Origin: Dicaeum eximium
Taxonomy: Eukaryota > Chordata > Aves > Passeriformes > Dicaeidae
Reading direction: 5' to 3'
NCBI GenBank assembly: GCA_013396995.1
Contig: VWZP01002845.1
Coordinates: 5,345,482 to 5,409,481 of the forward strand
DNA length: 64,000 nt
Shown: piece after piece, positions 45,346 through 58,170 of the stretch
How the letters are laid out: each line of letters opens with the position of its first letter
Numbering within the stretch: the first letter of the stretch is position 1
Notes under the pieces: model-generated
What the model was told of the DNA's origin: nothing
What the model saw: only the letters and a program-made list of their open reading frames with translations
The model's database searches: none
Translations under genes and position numbers: made by a program

Positions 45346-48300
45346 GTAACCTTGCTAGTCCAAAAGATTAGACACAAAGGAATACATGATTCTGTAACAG
45401 TAGTTAAGGGATGATGGTGATAGCAGCAGTGCTAAGTAGAACAGCAGGTTGTAATTATCCTCAACACAAGCACAGGAGTTCAGATATTCAAGCAGCAGTA
45501 ATAAATGCTTCAGGTACACAGCTGCTGCTGTCCTACAGTAACATCACATAATAACTGCACTTCAATACTTGAGTTGGCATATTAGATTCAAGTATGTTTT
45601 AAGGACTTGTGAAGATCTGATCACATTCCTCTAGCCTGGTGTTTGACAGAGAAGAGACAATCTACATAGTTAACTCATTCCATTTTATAGGAAGCCTAAA
45701 CTTCATATAAAACTTTGCAATACAATACAAATGTCTGAATGGCCAGAGGTTTGGAAAGCAAGGTCACATGCCTAACATCATATCTATGTGGTTTTAAAAT
45801 GTGTGCCAACATATACAACATGCCTCCTGAAATTCAAGGGCATTTGCAATGTTCCCACCTCCAAATGGTTAATACAGGGGTTTGATGTGAGTCACTGTTC
45901 TTTGGAAGTCTTCCCCAGTAGTGTCTGACAGATAGCACTGCGGGCTGCTTAGATCAGTGAAATGTAAAGCCATCTGGATGCAGTATTACATTTTTTCCTA
46001 GGAAAGGTGACAGGAGCATTTTGTCTGCCTTTCAACACAAATAATTTGTGAACCCCTACTCAATTAGCTCCCTTTCCTGTTATAACTGATGATAGTTTTA
46101 TCATTCCTCCCACCACCCTGACTGTCTAATTACAGTGTAAAATAGTAAGGAGTGTAGTTCAGTCACACTTCCTGAAGTAATCTGGTTAGATTTTCTCTAT
46201 CTGTATAATATTTAATGACTTTTCAGCACTCAAATCCTTTTCTGGAGTCCACATTTAGACAGAAAAGAAGTGCTGAAGGTGAGTGGAGCATATTCACAAT
46301 AATCTCTTTTTCTGTCTCATCTATGCTCAAACCAACACAGGTAAACTCTATCCATGGCAAGGGACCTCAGCGGGAGAAGTTGACTGGGGACAGATCTTTC
46401 CCAGGGATTGATTTTTAACCCCCCACCATGGCTGTATCTAGCAGAAAGGTAACCTTTCACAAAGCTGGTTAATAATCAATAACCATGTGAAAACAAATCT
46501 GTCTTTCCCTCTTAGAGCTAACGATAAAAATGAGAGCACGAACTATTCCACCTGCCCTAAAGTAAGACTGGTTCATCAGCTTTTTTTTTTTTTTTTTTTT
46601 TTTTGCAAGAAGCTTTTCTAGGTCTCTAAGCGATTCAGCATTGGCACACAGGAGGTTCAGTTTGCTCTTCCCACCACACATCAGCTTCTTCACACTGCAG
46701 GTGTGAGAGAAGAGAGCTTGAACTGCAGGAAGACATGTTTACGCAACCATTTTAAACAAAACCTTGTCCAGGAAATATATAGGGAATTTGCCTTGGGAAA
46801 GCTGAGAATAGTAGAGTCTTTTATATATGTAGTCTCTTTTTACACTTTCTAACTTACACCTTTGAATTTTTTTCCATCTTTCCCAAAATTAATTATTTCA
46901 TTATCACTAGGGAAGCACAATTTCACTGTCTTGTAAGAAGAGCTGAGGAATTACTTTTGAGTACTGTGAACCTTCTGTCTGAAAACACAGCTGTTTCATG
47001 TTGTTTGCCCCACACAGTCTTCTGTTTTCTACTCAATATTTATTATACCAGATAGGAGTAGAAAAAAAATCAATATGTATATTTATTTATTTATCCAGAA
47101 AGTCACAGCTAGAGGAATCCAGGGTAGAATCATCAACCTGAAGGAATGCTCCTCACATCCCCTGACTACTTGATTTTACCCCTAGACCCCCGGCTCTTTG
47201 GGGCACATGAGGTTTGGGGCTCAGACAGAACCTGGTCAGGCAAGTGGCACCTGGCAGTTCTCACCATAGTCCTCCCCTCTTGTTTGTCCATTGTAACTTT
47301 GCTGGACTTCAACTATTTGAGCTGAAATTTTCCATTCTGTATCTCTACCTCTCACCAAACATGTGGGGAAACTTTCCTTATAATTGTTTGGACCGCTATG
47401 AAAGCGAAGCTGGGAAACTGTGACACACAGTAGCTGCCCATGTAGGGAGGTTGTGGAGTCACCGCCTCCTTTGCAAGGCTCTGAAAGAAAAAGCAACAGC
47501 ATATGGCTGATCCCAAATGAGTAGAGGACAGGAAGAGGTGACATCTGGAGACAGCCACCCTGCACAGAATTTTCCTGCTCTGTTTTCTTAGCTGCTGTGT
47601 TTCTTTTGCCGGATTTAATGTTAAAATTCCTGCTGGGATGTTGCCCCACAGCAATGTCTCTCCAGACCAATCTCTCTGTGCAAAGCTGCCTACATTTAAT
47701 CAAACTTTGAACTGCTGAACATCACACAGGTTCCACAGATACATCTCAAAACTTAGCAGCCAAATCCTTTACGTGTTCACAACAGTGACAAGATCCCTGC
47801 CCTGGACCTGAGGACTGAATGAGAGCTCACCGTGTGGCAGGTGCAATATTGAGCCCTGCAGGGAAAAGTTGGGAGGGATTCCTCACACTCCATCCTCCAG
47901 CCCTGGGCATGGAGGAAGAAAGTGTTTTATGCAAAAGACACACAAGGTGAACACCCTTCAGAGAAAAGCATTTGAAGATCTGCCCCCTGCCCACAGTGAA
48001 AAACATGGGTCTAGAGGCCAGGAGAGAGGGAGGCTGTGCTCTCACCATCCCTCTGCCCAAGTGGAAAGCAGGACTGGGTTGTGCTCCAGCCGGTCTGACC
48101 AAAGGGAGATGATGTAATCTTGGTCAATCTCTTGGATTAAATTTTCCAGAATGGGTTTCCAGCTGCAAACACCTTTCTTTCCTGGGCAGCTGGTCTGCAG
48201 CAGCTCGAGGTACTCCCAAGAGAAGGGGAAGCTTTTGGGGAGTCTGGCTGTGAACACCCAATGACACCAGAACTGGGCTCTGGAAGTGTCTTGACCCCCT

Positions 48301-51225
48301 CCAGTGCTGTCCACACAGGCTTTTTCTTAGCTCCAGCAGCACTTCTGAGCACTTCAAGTAGACACTAAGAGCTAGGGGAGACTTTTTAGCCTTATGACAC
48401 TTGATCTAACATGGATTTCAGAAGGTATTTATATGGTCATGCAATGCCTGAAATTCATTTGGAAATCAAGACATCAGATTTCATTCTTCCCTCCATAACT
48501 GATACCACAAAATCTCTGGAGATGCTGTGAACCTTTCAAACTCCACAGAGGGAAGTGCTAGGAAGAAATCCACAAGAAAACCCATCCCTCTGTCCCCTGA
48601 GCAGGGGTGCTCTAAAATCAGCAGTGAATAAGTCTTGGACTCAAGGACCTACAGAGGCAAAGTAGAAGAAATGCAGCATTCTTTTAACTGAGTTTTCTGT
48701 AACTTGTTGCAGACAAGTGAAGAGCCCTGGGAAGGAGGAGGGGAGGAGACAAAATGCAGTGTCACAGAGTACACAGATGTGGTATCAACTGAAGCTGTTC
48801 AGTCAGTCTCCTTGCTTCTATTTGCTTGCCTGTGTAATACACTGCAATGGGCCTAGTTCTTAGGTTTATCCAACAAGGGAAGGGAAATGTATCCACCTAC
48901 ACCTTACAGGCTCATTCAGTCATTAGCACAGGTTCAATTCTAAATATTGAAATAACGATATATTTTCTAAATTGAGACATCTGCCTTCTGAGAACTCTTT
49001 GGACCTCTCATGTTTTAAAAAATGAAAGAAAAGTAAGTGGAATTTTCTCACAGATAACTCACTAAGACAAAAGTAAGTGGAGCAAATTAAATAATACAGA
49101 TTTCTCACTTGCACCGTGGAAATGACCACTGCTTCCCATTGTATATAAAATAACATAAACATTTCCTGTACAGTGTAACAACCTCTTTTAGATTTGCTTA
49201 TTTATTTATAATATACTGTTTTAAGTGCAATTTAGACTTATTAAGGGTCCATGTAACTTTGAATATTTCCACTGATCTGCAAAACTCCTCTGCTTGTCTT
49301 TCTTGCCCTTTGTCTTGTCTTCCACCACCTTCTTTCATTTGCTTTTCCTTTCACTTTCTCTTTCTCTGTTCTAATCTTCTTAATTATATTTCCATCTAGT
49401 ATTTCCAAACCCCTTAATTATACATCAATTTCCTTATTTTGTATACTACTTCAGTTCAGTATTTATATATTTATTTCTGTATAAGACTCACAATTCAAGT
49501 CCAGCTCAAGTTCATAAAGCTGTGATTTAAATCCACAGTTACATAGAAGACTAGAAAAAAAACCCCAATATCTCTATGAAGGGATGATGAACTGCACACA
49601 CATAATGGGTTCAGGTTGGCACATTTAATTGAAAGTTTGACCTGATTTTTATTCCCTGAATGATACATGTAAGTTTTATTGCTCCTTACCTGCACACTGG
49701 AAAGCACATTGTCAATGCTTGAAATGATTTTATGTACTTGAGCACCACCTGATTTAATGCATCAGCTGACAAGGACAAAGACATTGATTAAATGTCCTGC
49801 CTCAGGTGTCCAGAAGGCTGGAAAAGGTTGTCACCTCAAAATAACCACTGAAACTTCACCCAGTAATCATTAACTCAGTATTTGGTCCAAGCTTTGGGAA
49901 CAACAGGAGGCTTTAAAAAGCAGCAGTCAGAAAACACTCAGTGTGACTTAGGAGACTGTTTGGTCTTGCAGTACATTAAGGGAGAGCCGAATGGTCAGAG
50001 CCTCTCCCGATTGGTAAGAAACGCATCGGGCATCTGATCCTTGGGAGGGCACCTCTGGACTTGGCTCTTAGCAAGCACTGAGTGCTTGCAGAGGGACTGT
50101 GAGGCACTCAGTGCTCTCAGCTCATTTCAGTTTGTAAAAGCTCTGGTAGCCTGCACTGACCCTTGACAAAGTTGGTGCCGGCACTGCCAAGGAGCAAATG
50201 GACGTTTGAGCCTTAAAACGCTGCTCGGTGAGTTACAACACAGCAACACCCAGCCACTGGGTTTCTAGCCAGGCACAACCATTAGATCTTTTGATTTGAG
50301 GCAGTTCTCTTATATTGCATCTACAACAGTTTTTAACAGTCAATAAAATCCACGTGGCACTGCAGAAACCTTTGTGAGAGTAATTTCATTGTTGCAACTG
50401 AAGTGAGACATCACCTTGTAGTAAAGAAGCTTTCAGAAACACTACAGCCATCTGGGCCATATGGTCCCACCAGTAGCTCAAACTAGAAGATGACCTCCTC
50501 TTGGAGTAGTATGCAGTCCAAAGATCCAGAGCAGACCAACACAGGCAAAGGCTCAAAGGAAGGAAGGAACCTGTCCCAAGAAATCAATCCTGTGAAAGAC
50601 TCCAGGTCTCCCATTCTTGGTTGGTGTCCTATGAAGGGATCGTTTCCTGTTCCCCATTGTGGTTAGAAAACCTACAATATAATAAAAGAGTGCTACTGTT
50701 GCCAAAACCAGCCTCTTAACCTAAATGATCCTCCTGTGAACCTCAAATGAAATCAACGTTGTAGTGCTCAGGTGATTTGTGCAGCAGCACCATTAGTATG
50801 GTTGCCTAATTTATGGAGCAGCCAGGCTCTGGTTAACAATGCTAGAGCAGGTAAGAAGGCAATTAGTGGTGTATTTTCTATGCACACCAGAGCAGAAACC
50901 TGTGTATTAAGAAAGTTCTTCTGATAGGTGCAGCATGCTAAAAAGCTTTCACCTAAAATTATATAGCCTTACAAACAATGTAAAAAAGTAGATTGCCCAA
51001 TAAACAAATAACATATCAGCCATTTGTACAAACCCATAGTACTTAGACTCCTCAAGCTTGAAATGACTGTGTATTTTTCCCCATTAAAATGTTATTATGA
51101 TCTATGCATAAATTGTTTTAAATTCAGATTTGATATCACTGTGTTTTCAAAGCCTAGATAGATTTTACACTTTATCTAAGATGAAGCATTAGCTCTGGAG
51201 GCATGTGGAATTAGCTCCAAGGATT
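45346..51225. other. Gene desert upstream of PDX1
   Basis: AT-rich non-coding DNA with a T(24) run at 46581–46604. No recognised exon, RNA gene or transposon apart from short A/T tracts. Confidence 0.5.
46581..46604. repeat. T(24) homopolymer
   Basis: Uninterrupted run of 24 T. Confidence 0.98.
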
Positions 51226-51312
51226 TGGTCTAGTGAAAGGTGTACCTGCCTACTGCTGGAGAGTTGGAAATAGAGGATTTTTAAGGGCCCTTCCAACCAA
51301 AGCATTCTATGA
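51226..51312 (+). mobile_element. CR1-type LINE, 3'-terminal fragment
   Basis: Reads TTGGTCTAGTGAAAGGTGTA, then CTGCTGGAGAGTTGGAAATA, GGGCCCTTCCAACCAAAGCA and ends at ATTCTATGATT. This is the standard CR1 3' end on the + strand with the terminal ATTCTATG octamer. Heavily 5'-truncated. Confidence 0.9.
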
Positions 51313-54300
51313 TTTCCTTCCCACCTGGAGCCATGATACCTGGGGCCAGCATCCTCTGGGGCTGTGGTACCCTTGCAGGAGCCAAGCAGGAGCTGTGGAA
51401 GGGATGGTGAAGGAATCAAACTCTTGTGGAGGTGAGGCCCCACCACAAACACCCTCCCTGGGGTTTCACCCAAGCTCCTCATTTCTTTTTTTAAAGTGTT
51501 CAACTTAGACACTCCATGAGCCAAAGGGGAAAAGGCTTCCAAATTAGAATTCAGCAAAGCAAAAGTCCCGTTCTCTCTCCTGCCATCCAGTGGCTTGTAC
51601 TTGGGCCTTGTGCTGCTTCCCACATCAGCCATCCCCCCAGAGCAGATCCTGGCACAGGTCCCTCTGCCTCCATGACCCTGCCTTGCCAGCACCTCTTTTC
51701 TTGTTCCCTGTGTACAGCTGCAAATGTTTTAATCCCCCTCAGTGGGAGTAGCAGGGCTGGGCTCTGGGGACTGCTGTCTGCAGACCACAAAGCTGCATGT
51801 TTTTTCCACAACTTGTTTTTTCCAAAACTTGTTTTTTCCACAAGTTTTTTCCCTTTGAGGGCCAGGCAGCCAGCCAAGCCCTCCAAGACAACCTCTGAGC
51901 TGTGCTCAGGAAAAGCAAATGGTCCCTGCTAATCACTGACTTAACACAAGCACCAGGCAGATGGGTGCAATGTGTTTAGCTCATGAGCCTTAACTTGCTG
52001 CAAAGGCAACAGCTAACTTGTGCTTGGACTTCTGTAGTTATGTGAGAGAAATCCCACCTACGTGTCTTTTTGTTTTAATTTGGCATTATCTGCTAGTGAA
52101 GACACTTGTACTTCGAGGCTTGGAGAGAAGGAAGAGGTGGGAAGTTGCCCAAAGCCCTTAATTCATTTCTAAACACTGCCATTGTCATATCAATAGCCTG
52201 GTACAAACATGATACCAAGTGCAAGATGCATATTCTCCAGTTTCTTGCCCCACACACCTGGTGAGGTGTGAATGTGGGGGTATCAGGCTGCTCTCATGTC
52301 CCTCACTTGCCTATTTTCCATCCACAGACACTCAGGACTGTGCCTGCAGCCTGAGCCATGCCAGCCACCTAGCACAGCCTCAGGAGAACCAAGCAAAACT
52401 CCTGCCTGCTCCTTACAGAGGTCATGCCATGCCCAGCCAGCCAGCAGTAGCCTCTTTGCCACTGGGAGACAGCATGCTCCTGGTACCCACTGGCCACTCG
52501 TCCTACCATCCTGCCACTGGCATGTATGCGTTTATCAGCTGCTCTGTGGTCAGGTATCTCATGCAGTCAGCTGTGGGGGTGACTTGCTGGGTGTGAGAAA
52601 CATGCAGCCTTAGGAGTCTACAGGGCTGGGAAAGACGGAGCAGCTTCTTGCCTCGGGAGACAACACAGAAGTTCACTGCTTTTCTAAAGTCAGTCAGGTC
52701 ACCAAAGAACCTGGCTTCCTCCCAGAGATCATTCCCCCACCCCAAACACCTTTACCCCAACCCTGACACCTGCAGTATCTTTCTGGCTATGCTCAGAGAA
52801 GGAAGTCTCCTTCCACAGAAGTCCCTACATCTTCTCTGCATGGACATGAAAAACACGGGCTGGCATGCACAAGGACCAGGGACAAGTCCATTTTCCAGTG
52901 GAAAGATTTTCTTGGAGAAAGTTGATACATCAGCCTTTGCTCCTGGACTTCCCTTTGGTCCTGAAGAGGGTTTTTTTTCTAATTGATTGGTTGGTTGTTA
53001 TTTTTGTCACAAGCAGTAAAAAACCTGAGCCAGGAGTCTCCTGTGATCAACCAGTTCAGGTCGTGCTCTTGCTGCCTCTGGGGTGACATATCAGCTCACA
53101 GGCTTGGACTGAAGAGTGGTCTAAGCCTTTATTTCTTGCTGACAGAGGTTTCCTTGCGACCACACAGGAGGTGGTGAGCCGAAGGCTCTCATGCTTTCAG
53201 GTCTGATTTGGCAGTGCATGGCAGGAGCCACCGCTGCCAGCCTTCTGCCTCTCACACTGCTGTGCAGTCCCCAGCCACAGCTCTGCTAAGGGCAGGAGCT
53301 GCCTTAGCTGCCTTGGGCTGTCAGAGCTCGATGACATCTCCAAGCTGCTCCCAGGACAGCAAAAGCTTCCTCTCTTTCCCACCTGCTTTCCTACTGGAGG
53401 TTTGGCACTGTGTGTTGGGAAGAAGACCTGTTATTGCAGCCTCCTTGGAGGGGTAAGTGTCCTGTGTAAGTAGGTGGCCATCTCAGACACTGGTTCCTTT
53501 TGTCACAAGGCTTGGCAGGTGTAATTTTGCAGACCCCCAAGGGTTTTTTCATTCCCCACACAGAAATACAAGTTTTGCAAGTTTCCTACACTCTAACAGC
53601 TGATAACAGATGTGCTTTGCAAAGTGTTTGTGAGTACAGAAGAACAAAGACTGCACCTGGATGCATGAATTCTAGGACACTCTTAAAAGAAGTTTATAAT
53701 GTTAACAAGTTAGGGGGTTAGGGATGAAGCTGGTGGGTAAATTGGAAATCTCAGTTCAGGGAGTTAGGACAAGCACTCCAGGACAGCCTGACCAGCTGTC
53801 ACTGTTAGGGACAGAAGATGTCACAAAGTGGGAACGTTTGAAGCTGACAGGAAGGTCACTCTAGAGGTGTTATAGGAAAATAGTCTGTAAAGCATTCAGT
53901 GAAAGTAGGGACATTAAATAGGTGTGTCCCACCCACCCACTGCCAGTCTGAGCAGAATGCACCGTTTAAGTGCCCAGGGCTGGTCCACACTAGGGGTGGA
54001 GACAGTTCTATGTCCTTGTACAGGATGCAGGTTCTCTCCAGGAAGGCATGAAGAAGGCAGTAGGTTGTGCAAGCACTTTCCCACACGAAGCCCTGAGAAG
54101 TGCACTTGCACACCCTTCCCAGAGATGGGCAGCACTTCTGCTCCACACACAGAAACTCAGCTCTATGGTTAGGTGACACAGGAGGGGGGGGGGGCTTAGG
54201 GGATAAACCTGGAATAGACATGAATTAGGACACCTACTTGAAAATAGGTGAATGACAATCATGAATATTCCAATCAGAAAAAAAAATATTTCCCTGTTAT

Positions 54301-55354
54301 TTCCTCACACTCCTTTCCTTCTCATCTGTCAGTCTGGAAAACTCTGACCATCATTTCAGTTTAGGGATCTGGAGCCTTGAGGCTTTCTCTATGTAATCAT
54401 GATCTAGACTGGTTTATTATTAACCAAAAGAGCTGTGAAGAATAAAAATACTTATTATCACTGTTTAAAGGTTTATTAACACTGGGCTTTTTAATGCTGT
54501 TTATAATGACAGATGCTGACAGACAAGCAAATTATGTACTATCTGCAATTTTTCAGTTAAAGACATTGAAGGAGAGCCATTTCAACAGGTGAAGGTACAC
54601 AAGTTGTTACAATGGAAACATCTCCAAAAAAAGCTGAAGTCCTGGATTGCTTCATTTCAGGTGTGAGAGTCTTTCCAGGTACATTTCTGCAGATACCACA
54701 AACTTGAAAAACAAGGTAAATCAGGATTTTGAGTTCACAACAGCCTGGTAAGGTGAAATCAGTCGTTAGTCCTAAACACAAAATTTGAATATGGTTATTC
54801 TTAAAAAAAGTTTATTCAATTTAATTTAAAAAAATAACCTTTAAACTCCCAGAGCTTCAATCAAGAAGCATTTGAGATTCTGATTTTTACAGAAAAAAAA
54901 TGAAACTACTTATTGGAGGAGAAACTGCATTCTCTGAAATAGAGGCAAAAACATTTTCAAAAATTTATTTAATCAGAACCCCATTTTTTCAATTGAAAAA
55001 ACAATTGCAAGACTTTGCAGGCTGGTCATAGTGATTGATCCTGTCCTTAGGTACTGTGGGTCACCTTGCATCATGTTGAGACCCCACTGGAACCATTCTG
55101 AAGAACAGTATCAGTAACATATATATTAGTGCAGAGCAGTAATTTTGTTTTGAAAATTTTGGAAGAAAAAAACTAACCTGAAAATTTAGATGCCAGAGTT
55201 TTTTCTCCAGTCATGACAAAATGACATATTCTGTAACTTTCTACTCTCCAGTCTTACATCCAACAGTTACCTGCAGAGACTATTTTAAGGAGAGGGAGAT
55301 ATTTATTCCAATTTTTCCCCTCTGTCTATGTTTCACTGACATTCCGGTCTTCAT
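51313..55354. other. Gene desert, no gene seen
   Basis: Non-coding DNA. A G-run at 54185–54194 and a three-times repeated TTTTTCCA/ACTTG stretch (51802–51850) are the only low-complexity features noted. Confidence 0.5.
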
Positions 55355-55625
55355 TTTGTGAAGAACTGCAGCCCATGGGAAGGAGCCATGGAAGACTGTC
55401 TCCTGTGGGAGGTACCACATGCTGGAGCAGAGGAGGAGTGTGAGGAGTCCTCACCCTGAGGAGGAAGGAGCAGTGTAGACAACATGTGATGAACTGAGCA
55501 CAGTCCCATTCCCCATCTCCCTGTGACCCTGGCGGGAGGGGAGGATAAAGCTCTGAGTAAAGTGAAGTCTAGGAAGAAGCTCTCTGTCCTACCTGCTGTT
55601 CTTTCTTAGTAACAGCTTCTAATTG
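55355..55625 (+). mobile_element. Interspersed repeat fragment, probably avian LTR-like
   Basis: Contains phrases such as GAAGAACTGCAGCCCATGGG, CTGTCTCCTGTGGGAGG, TGCTGGAGCAGAGGAGGAGT, GAGGAGGAAGGAGCAG and AACATGTGATGAACTGA that I recognise from a repeat common in bird genomes, apparently of endogenous-retrovirus LTR origin. Both element ends are missing and no coding part is present. The family is uncertain. Confidence 0.45.
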
Positions 55626-57829
55626 TGCATCCCAGGAGTTTTACATTGGTGAGCTTAGTGGCACTGCTCTGCCTGGCAATCCATGGCTCTTCTGTGCTAT
55701 GCACTTGGGCATATTGACCTAAAAAGCTGTCTCACAGGCAGAGGAATTTTGCAGGGGATAAAGTTCAGGGCAGTGAAACCATCAATTGTTGGTTATTCTC
55801 ACTATGCCAGACACCCAAAACAACAGTAGGAGTCCCCCAGAATTTGTAGATGCTTTTCCTCTAAAGCTCTATATGTTTTAAATATGGCAATAAGGTAATC
55901 CTGACAGGGAAACAACAGCAAATATTAAGCAAGAGCTACTTAGTCCTGAAACGTGGCAATGGAGAAAGGATGAGACATCTGATCCCAGGTTTCTATAAAA
56001 TTTCTCCAGCAAATTCCAGCAGGGTCTAACAGAGGTTTGTCTCTTTCTACATACATGGAGCACATTTACACTCTGCAGAATAGGACTATAAGGAAACCAC
56101 ACAAGAATATTTTATTAAATGGAACTGCAGGACAGCCCCAGAGTGCTCTTGAGCCAAGCCAGTATGCTCTGGAGGAGTTTTCAGCAGGGATTAGCATAGT
56201 CTGTCTCCTGGCTGAACAGCCTTTCACACCCCCAGCACCTGCTGAATCCCTCCAGGCTCCCAAGACTTTGACTTCAGCTGTGCCCTTGCAAGGGGAAAGG
56301 GACAAGTCCTCAGAGGGGAAATCTCCCTGAATAAAATCAAGGCAACACTTGAGAAAAGAAAAAGGGTTTGTGTGAGATTCAGTTGCCTGAATGTAGGTGC
56401 TGTGTGGGCTACTTTGGGATATCCTGTGTGGTCTCCAATTGCAGCTTTGCAACAGGGATGTCTCCCATAGAACCCATGTTATTTTTGATAGGTACCTTGG
56501 CTATCTTACACAACTGAAGGACCCTTGGATTTAAGACTTAGGCTAAGTGATTTCTTACTTATCAACTAAGTGATTTCCCTACTGCCTCTGAAATACTTTG
56601 GTTGCTACTATGTCCTGTTCTTATCAACAAGACGTTTTTACGTTATTTCAACCTACAGTTCTTTGTTCTTCTTGCAGCCTGGTAAAAAGCTTCAAATGAA
56701 ACATGAGTCCCTTGAAAATATCCAGGTTGCTCACAGCAACCAGACTGCCATGGGATGGTAATGCCAAGGTTTGTTTTAAATCAGTGTAACAGAAATAGTG
56801 ATTCATAAAATAGCTGCTACTCAGTGCAAGGCAGGTCTGTAAATCATGCTATGAATCTTTTCCAGTGCTGGAAATGCCAACATCAGGTTTTCATATATTA
56901 CTATTTTATGATTTTTATTACAGTGAAGGCTTCCAGTGCCTTGCTGCTCCTAGCACTGTACAAGCTCAAAGGTTCAGTATTGTAAATGGGGCGAATTTTA
57001 TGGGAGAGGCAATGTCTTTATTTAGCCCAATGGAAATCTTGGGAAGAAATGAGCAGGTTTTCCTGAACACAGGCGCATCCCCACACTTCTCTACCAGGTT
57101 TGAAATGGCTTTTGGTGCCCCCAAGCTCTGCTGATTTTCCCAGTCACATTACCTAAGTTCTCCTTTGGAACTTAGGTATGGACCCAAGTCCACTCACAAG
57201 CTGCATCTTGCCTCAGACCCAATCTCTGTGTCAGGCACAAATTTGAAGTAAGATGTGGGGTAAAGCAAGGAGAAAATTCAGACTCCTACCATGCCTCAGC
57301 ATGGACTTAAAAAGTGTTTGTGCCTGCAACATAGACTAGCCTCAAGAGCACCAAGGGCTGATTGTGTCACTCAGTGCCTGGATTTGGTAAGCAGATCCAG
57401 GAGCAGGGATTGGGATGAACTCTCTTTTAGCTGTGGTTCACCCCAGGCTCCAGGTTTTGTTTTGTCCAACATTCCTCCTGCCATAGTAGATGCACTTGGA
57501 GGAACTTCAATGTACAGAGCAGTACCGACCTCCTCTCCCAATAAGACACTTTCTTCCTTCCATAGCCATCTGGATGACACTTCAGCAATGGTATCCTGTA
57601 AATCCGGAAGCATCTTGATTATAATTATTTCACATCTACTTACAATCATTATCACTGCCCTGGCAGGCTTCACTGAAGCAGGTATTAGCTGTTTTGCTAC
57701 TTGGCAGTAAATTTTTAAATGGTAGACATTATGGCTGGTAGCATTATGTATCTATTGCATTTAACCTCCTTGCCTATTTCCTTAAAATGCTTTATTATAT
57801 CAAATAGCAATCAACATTCCTCAGGGGTG
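55626..57829. other. Gene desert, no gene seen
   Basis: Non-coding; no recognised element. Confidence 0.5.
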
Positions 57830-58170
57830 AAGGTAGCTACATGACATGTTTACTGAGGCGGCCAGCTGTCGCCACTTGGCAAGCAACTTTTATCATAAGC
57901 TGGTTGAATTTAACATATATCAGCATTTATCAGCCCTGACTTTGTCAGTTTTATAAACGAAAACCGAGAGACAATAAATCATTTGGTGCCCAGGTGATAC
58001 TGCATACATAAGAGAGCATATTTACCAGGCCGGGTGGATTCAACCAACATAAGGCTCCTAAGGTTCTGTTATTTGATCTGTACTGAATATATAGCCTCAG
58101 ATGCCTTTTTTTGGCACACAATCGACATCTGAAAGCTCTGGTGAGATGTGTGCTGGATGGTCCCATTTGT
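57830..58170. promoter_or_regulatory. Candidate distal enhancer between PDX1 and GSX1
   Basis: Non-repetitive block dense in factor-like motifs: E-box CAGCTG, GCCACTTGGC, CTTTTATCATAAGC, repeated CATTTATCAG, GTTTTATAAACG, ACAATAAATCA, CCAGGTGA and TTATTTGATC. Posterior homeodomain (TTTAT) sites recur. About 16 kb upstream of PDX1. Only composition and motif density support it. Confidence 0.3.
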
